Assembly (NCBI GenBank): GCA_964350135.1
Contig: CAYGJN010000032.1
Span: 1 to 24,217 of the forward strand
Direction: 5' to 3'
Source of the DNA: CAYGJN01 sp964350135
GTDB lineage: Bacteria; Bdellovibrionota; Bacteriovoracia; Bacteriovoracales; Bacteriovoracaceae
DNA length: 24,217 nucleotides
The notes beneath the pieces are model-generated. The model searched no databases. It was given only the letters and a program-made list of their open reading frames with translations, and had not been told where the DNA came from. Both the position numbers and the translations under genes were made by a program. This document shows, piece after piece, positions 22,952 to 24,217 of this stretch; position 1 is the first letter of the stretch, and each line of letters opens with the position of its first letter.

Positions 22952-23695
22952 ATGAAATCTATTATATTTTCTTTATTATTAACCCTTATTTCTTGCGGCA
23001 AGATTCAGCCTGGCTCGATGAACTCGAATGAAATTCAAACAAATGTTGTTATAGGTAAAGATAATAGAAAATTTTCCAACTTGAAAGCAGGTCCTTTTAA
23101 GGCCATCTTGTCTCTTAATAGATCTTGTACAGCTTCTTTAGTGGGACATAATCTTGTCCTTACGGCCGCTCATTGTCTTAAGCGTTTTTTAGAAATCAAA
23201 GACGGTAAATATGTGTTTAAAAAGATACCTATTGTTTACTTAGGTTATGAGGGAAATGGTAAATATACAGACAAGGCCACTGTTACAAATGCGAAATGGG
23301 GAAGCTTGGATTTTGAAAAAAAGAATGAACAGGATTGGGCCGTTTTAAAAATTTCAAAGAACTGGGGACGAACAATTGGCTGGTTTAATATTGCGGATAA
23401 AGAATACTCTCAAGATTCTGATGTATATAAAAATTTAATATTAGCTGGCTATAGTAGTGATAAAAAAGGTCTTACTCATCATGAGGGTTGCGAGGTTACA
23501 AGCATTGCTGTTGCCAAGAAAACATTAAATCATAATTGTGATATGGAAACAGGCTCTTCTGGTGGGCCATTGTTTAAATGTGTAAATAAGCAATGTTATA
23601 TATTAGGGGTTCAAAGCTCACATAAAAAAGCTTATTTTGTTAATACTGCCATCCCTTCATTTCGCTTTTATCAGGCTATCCTTGATTGGAAATAA
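22952..23695 (+). CDS. Trypsin-like serine protease, lipoprotein
   Basis: 247 residues. A signal peptide ends in a lipobox, L-I-S-C15, followed by Gly-Lys, so it is probably an acylated lipoprotein. The chymotrypsin-fold triad is H74 (VLTAAHC), D128 (EQDWAVLKI) and S203 (METGSSGGPLF). C59/C75 and the late C-x-C pairs suggest disulfides. Ser replaces the usual Asp before the catalytic Ser, as in V8-type enzymes, so trypsin specificity is not implied. GGAG lies 8 bases before ATG 22952; the GTG at 22943 is poorly placed. It is likely exposed in the periplasm or on the surface. Confidence 0.9.
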   Translation: MKSIIFSLLLTLISCGKIQPGSMNSNEIQTNVVIGKDNRKFSNLKAGPFKAILSLNRSCTASLVGHNLVLTAAHCLKRFLEIKDGKYVFKKIPIVYLGYEGNGKYTDKATVTNAKWGSLDFEKKNEQDWAVLKISKNWGRTIGWFNIADKEYSQDSDVYKNLILAGYSSDKKGLTHHEGCEVTSIAVAKKTLNHNCDMETGSSGGPLFKCVNKQCYILGVQSSHKKAYFVNTAIPSFRFYQAILDWK

Positions 23696-23852
23696 GGTGG
23701 TAGATACCTATAAAAACGCCTAGTGGCGGTAAAAAGGCTCCAAGAATAAATATTGGTTTTTGTTTATCTTTCGCTAGGATGGCCCGTCCTGCCATTTTAC
23801 AACAGGTAAAGTATCCAGAGAGAGATCCCAAAATGATTAACATATCAAACAT
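23676..23852 (-). CDS. Small two-helix membrane protein (58 residues)
   Basis: A 58-residue frame on the minus strand reads as two hydrophobic stretches (about 4-16 and 34-54) joined by a charged turn AKDKQKP. The second has FLPPLGVFIGIYHLI, with a PPLGV motif as in YqaE/Pmp3 membrane proteins, though the order is not the same. It overlaps the end of the protease gene by 20 bases, tail to tail. No clear ribosome site is present and no family is assigned, so it could be chance. ATG 23843 is another possible start. Confidence 0.4.
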   Translation of the reverse strand: MFDMLIILGSLSGYFTCCKMAGRAILAKDKQKPIFILGAFLPPLGVFIGIYHLISNQG

Positions 23853-23950
23853 GTCTAGTATTCGGATATCATCAAAATTTACTTGAGTAAAAAAATTAAG
23901 AAATGGCTTTTTATTATGTATTTAAAGCCGATAGGAAGTAAGGAGGCTAG

Positions 23951-24217
23951 ATGAGTAATCCAATATTCGATATATCTGATTTAATCGAAAGCTGTGATAA
24001 TGATTTTGAATTATTAGAAGAGCTTATAAATGAATTTACGGCTAGTCTTCCTCAAAAGTTTATATCTATGAACAAGGCCTTAAAAATAAAAGATTCAAAG
24101 ATTTTAGAGATAGAAACTCATACACTTAAAGGTTTATGTGCGACATTTGGATCAAAAGATTTAAGCGAAATGGCATCTAATCTTGAAAATGAGTTTAGAT
24201 CTAATGGTGTGCCCGAT
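23951..24217 (+). CDS. HPt-domain protein, 3' end outside window
   Basis: 89 codons are open to the window edge. AAGGAGG (23940-23946) lies 4 bases before the ATG, the best ribosome site in the window. H57 in THTLKGLCATFGS is the phosphorylatable histidine of a histidine-containing phosphotransfer domain, with the usual helices either side (FELLEELINEFTASLPQKF and LSEMASNLENEF). It may receive phosphate from a hybrid kinase. What follows the HPt domain, if anything, is outside the window. Confidence 0.9.
   Translation, partial: MSNPIFDISDLIESCDNDFELLEELINEFTASLPQKFISMNKALKIKDSKILEIETHTLKGLCATFGSKDLSEMASNLENEFRSNGVPD

Noticed and set aside
23715..23745. Possible terminator hairpin CGCC/GGCG followed by T's on the minus strand
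   Set aside because: Only a 4-base-pair stem, and it lies inside the small membrane-protein frame.
1..24217. CRISPR arrays, insertion sequences, rRNA, riboswitches
   Set aside because: No regularly spaced repeats, transposase motifs, rRNA segments or recognisable riboswitch folds were seen on reading.

Overview
The window is AT-rich bacterial chromosome, by eye roughly one third G+C, with genes on both strands and short spacers. It suggests a Gram-negative, aerobic bacterium: there is a membrane-anchored c-type cytochrome, a lipoprotein protease, several signal-peptide proteins, lexA with a dinB-type polymerase, and an orphan histidine kinase. Low G+C, frequent GGCC tetramers, a DUF4254 protein and a C-factor-like dehydrogenase make me lean to Bdellovibrionota (Bacteriovorax-like) or a related group. 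That placement is inference. No phage genes, insertion sequence, CRISPR array or rRNA was seen.

Layout. Positions 1-2946 hold a purine-catabolism divergon: the xanthine dehydrogenase small subunit (minus, cut by the window edge) faces adenine deaminase and guanine deaminase (plus). A peroxiredoxin interrupted by an in-frame amber codon follows (2956-3522), then a GNAT acetyltransferase and a serine beta-lactamase-like hydrolase. Positions 5114-5606 carry a tRNA with a CAU anticodon (minus) and, downstream of it, a palindromic GC-rich element bounded by copies of the tRNA 3' end and its flank. Next comes a compact operon dapF-tlyA-LOG (5694-7736).

Positions 7818-11682 hold a cytochrome c, an alpha/beta-hydrolase-like protein with a charged helical N-terminus, a receiver domain without its phospho-aspartate, a DUF4254 protein and a secreted cysteine-rich Sel1-like repeat protein. 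lexA and dinB (11759-13578) form an SOS operon whose promoter carries a palindrome between the -35 and -10 and appears almost leaderless. Then come a secreted FecR-domain protein, an unrecognised 118-residue protein, a glutathione peroxidase coupled to a CsgA-like dehydrogenase, and an orphan HicB-like/XRE protein.

Positions 16662-20009 contain speB-speA (arginine to agmatine to putrescine) and a dCMP deaminase. The right end has a YheT-like hydrolase and a histidine kinase (both minus), a six-cysteine secreted protein, rpsU, a trypsin-like lipoprotein, a small antisense membrane protein and the start of an HPt protein.

The most unusual part is the tRNA-adjacent element at 5118-5539. Other points of interest are the amber-interrupted peroxiredoxin, the phospho-acceptor-less receiver, the lexA control region and the orphan HicB-like regulator.
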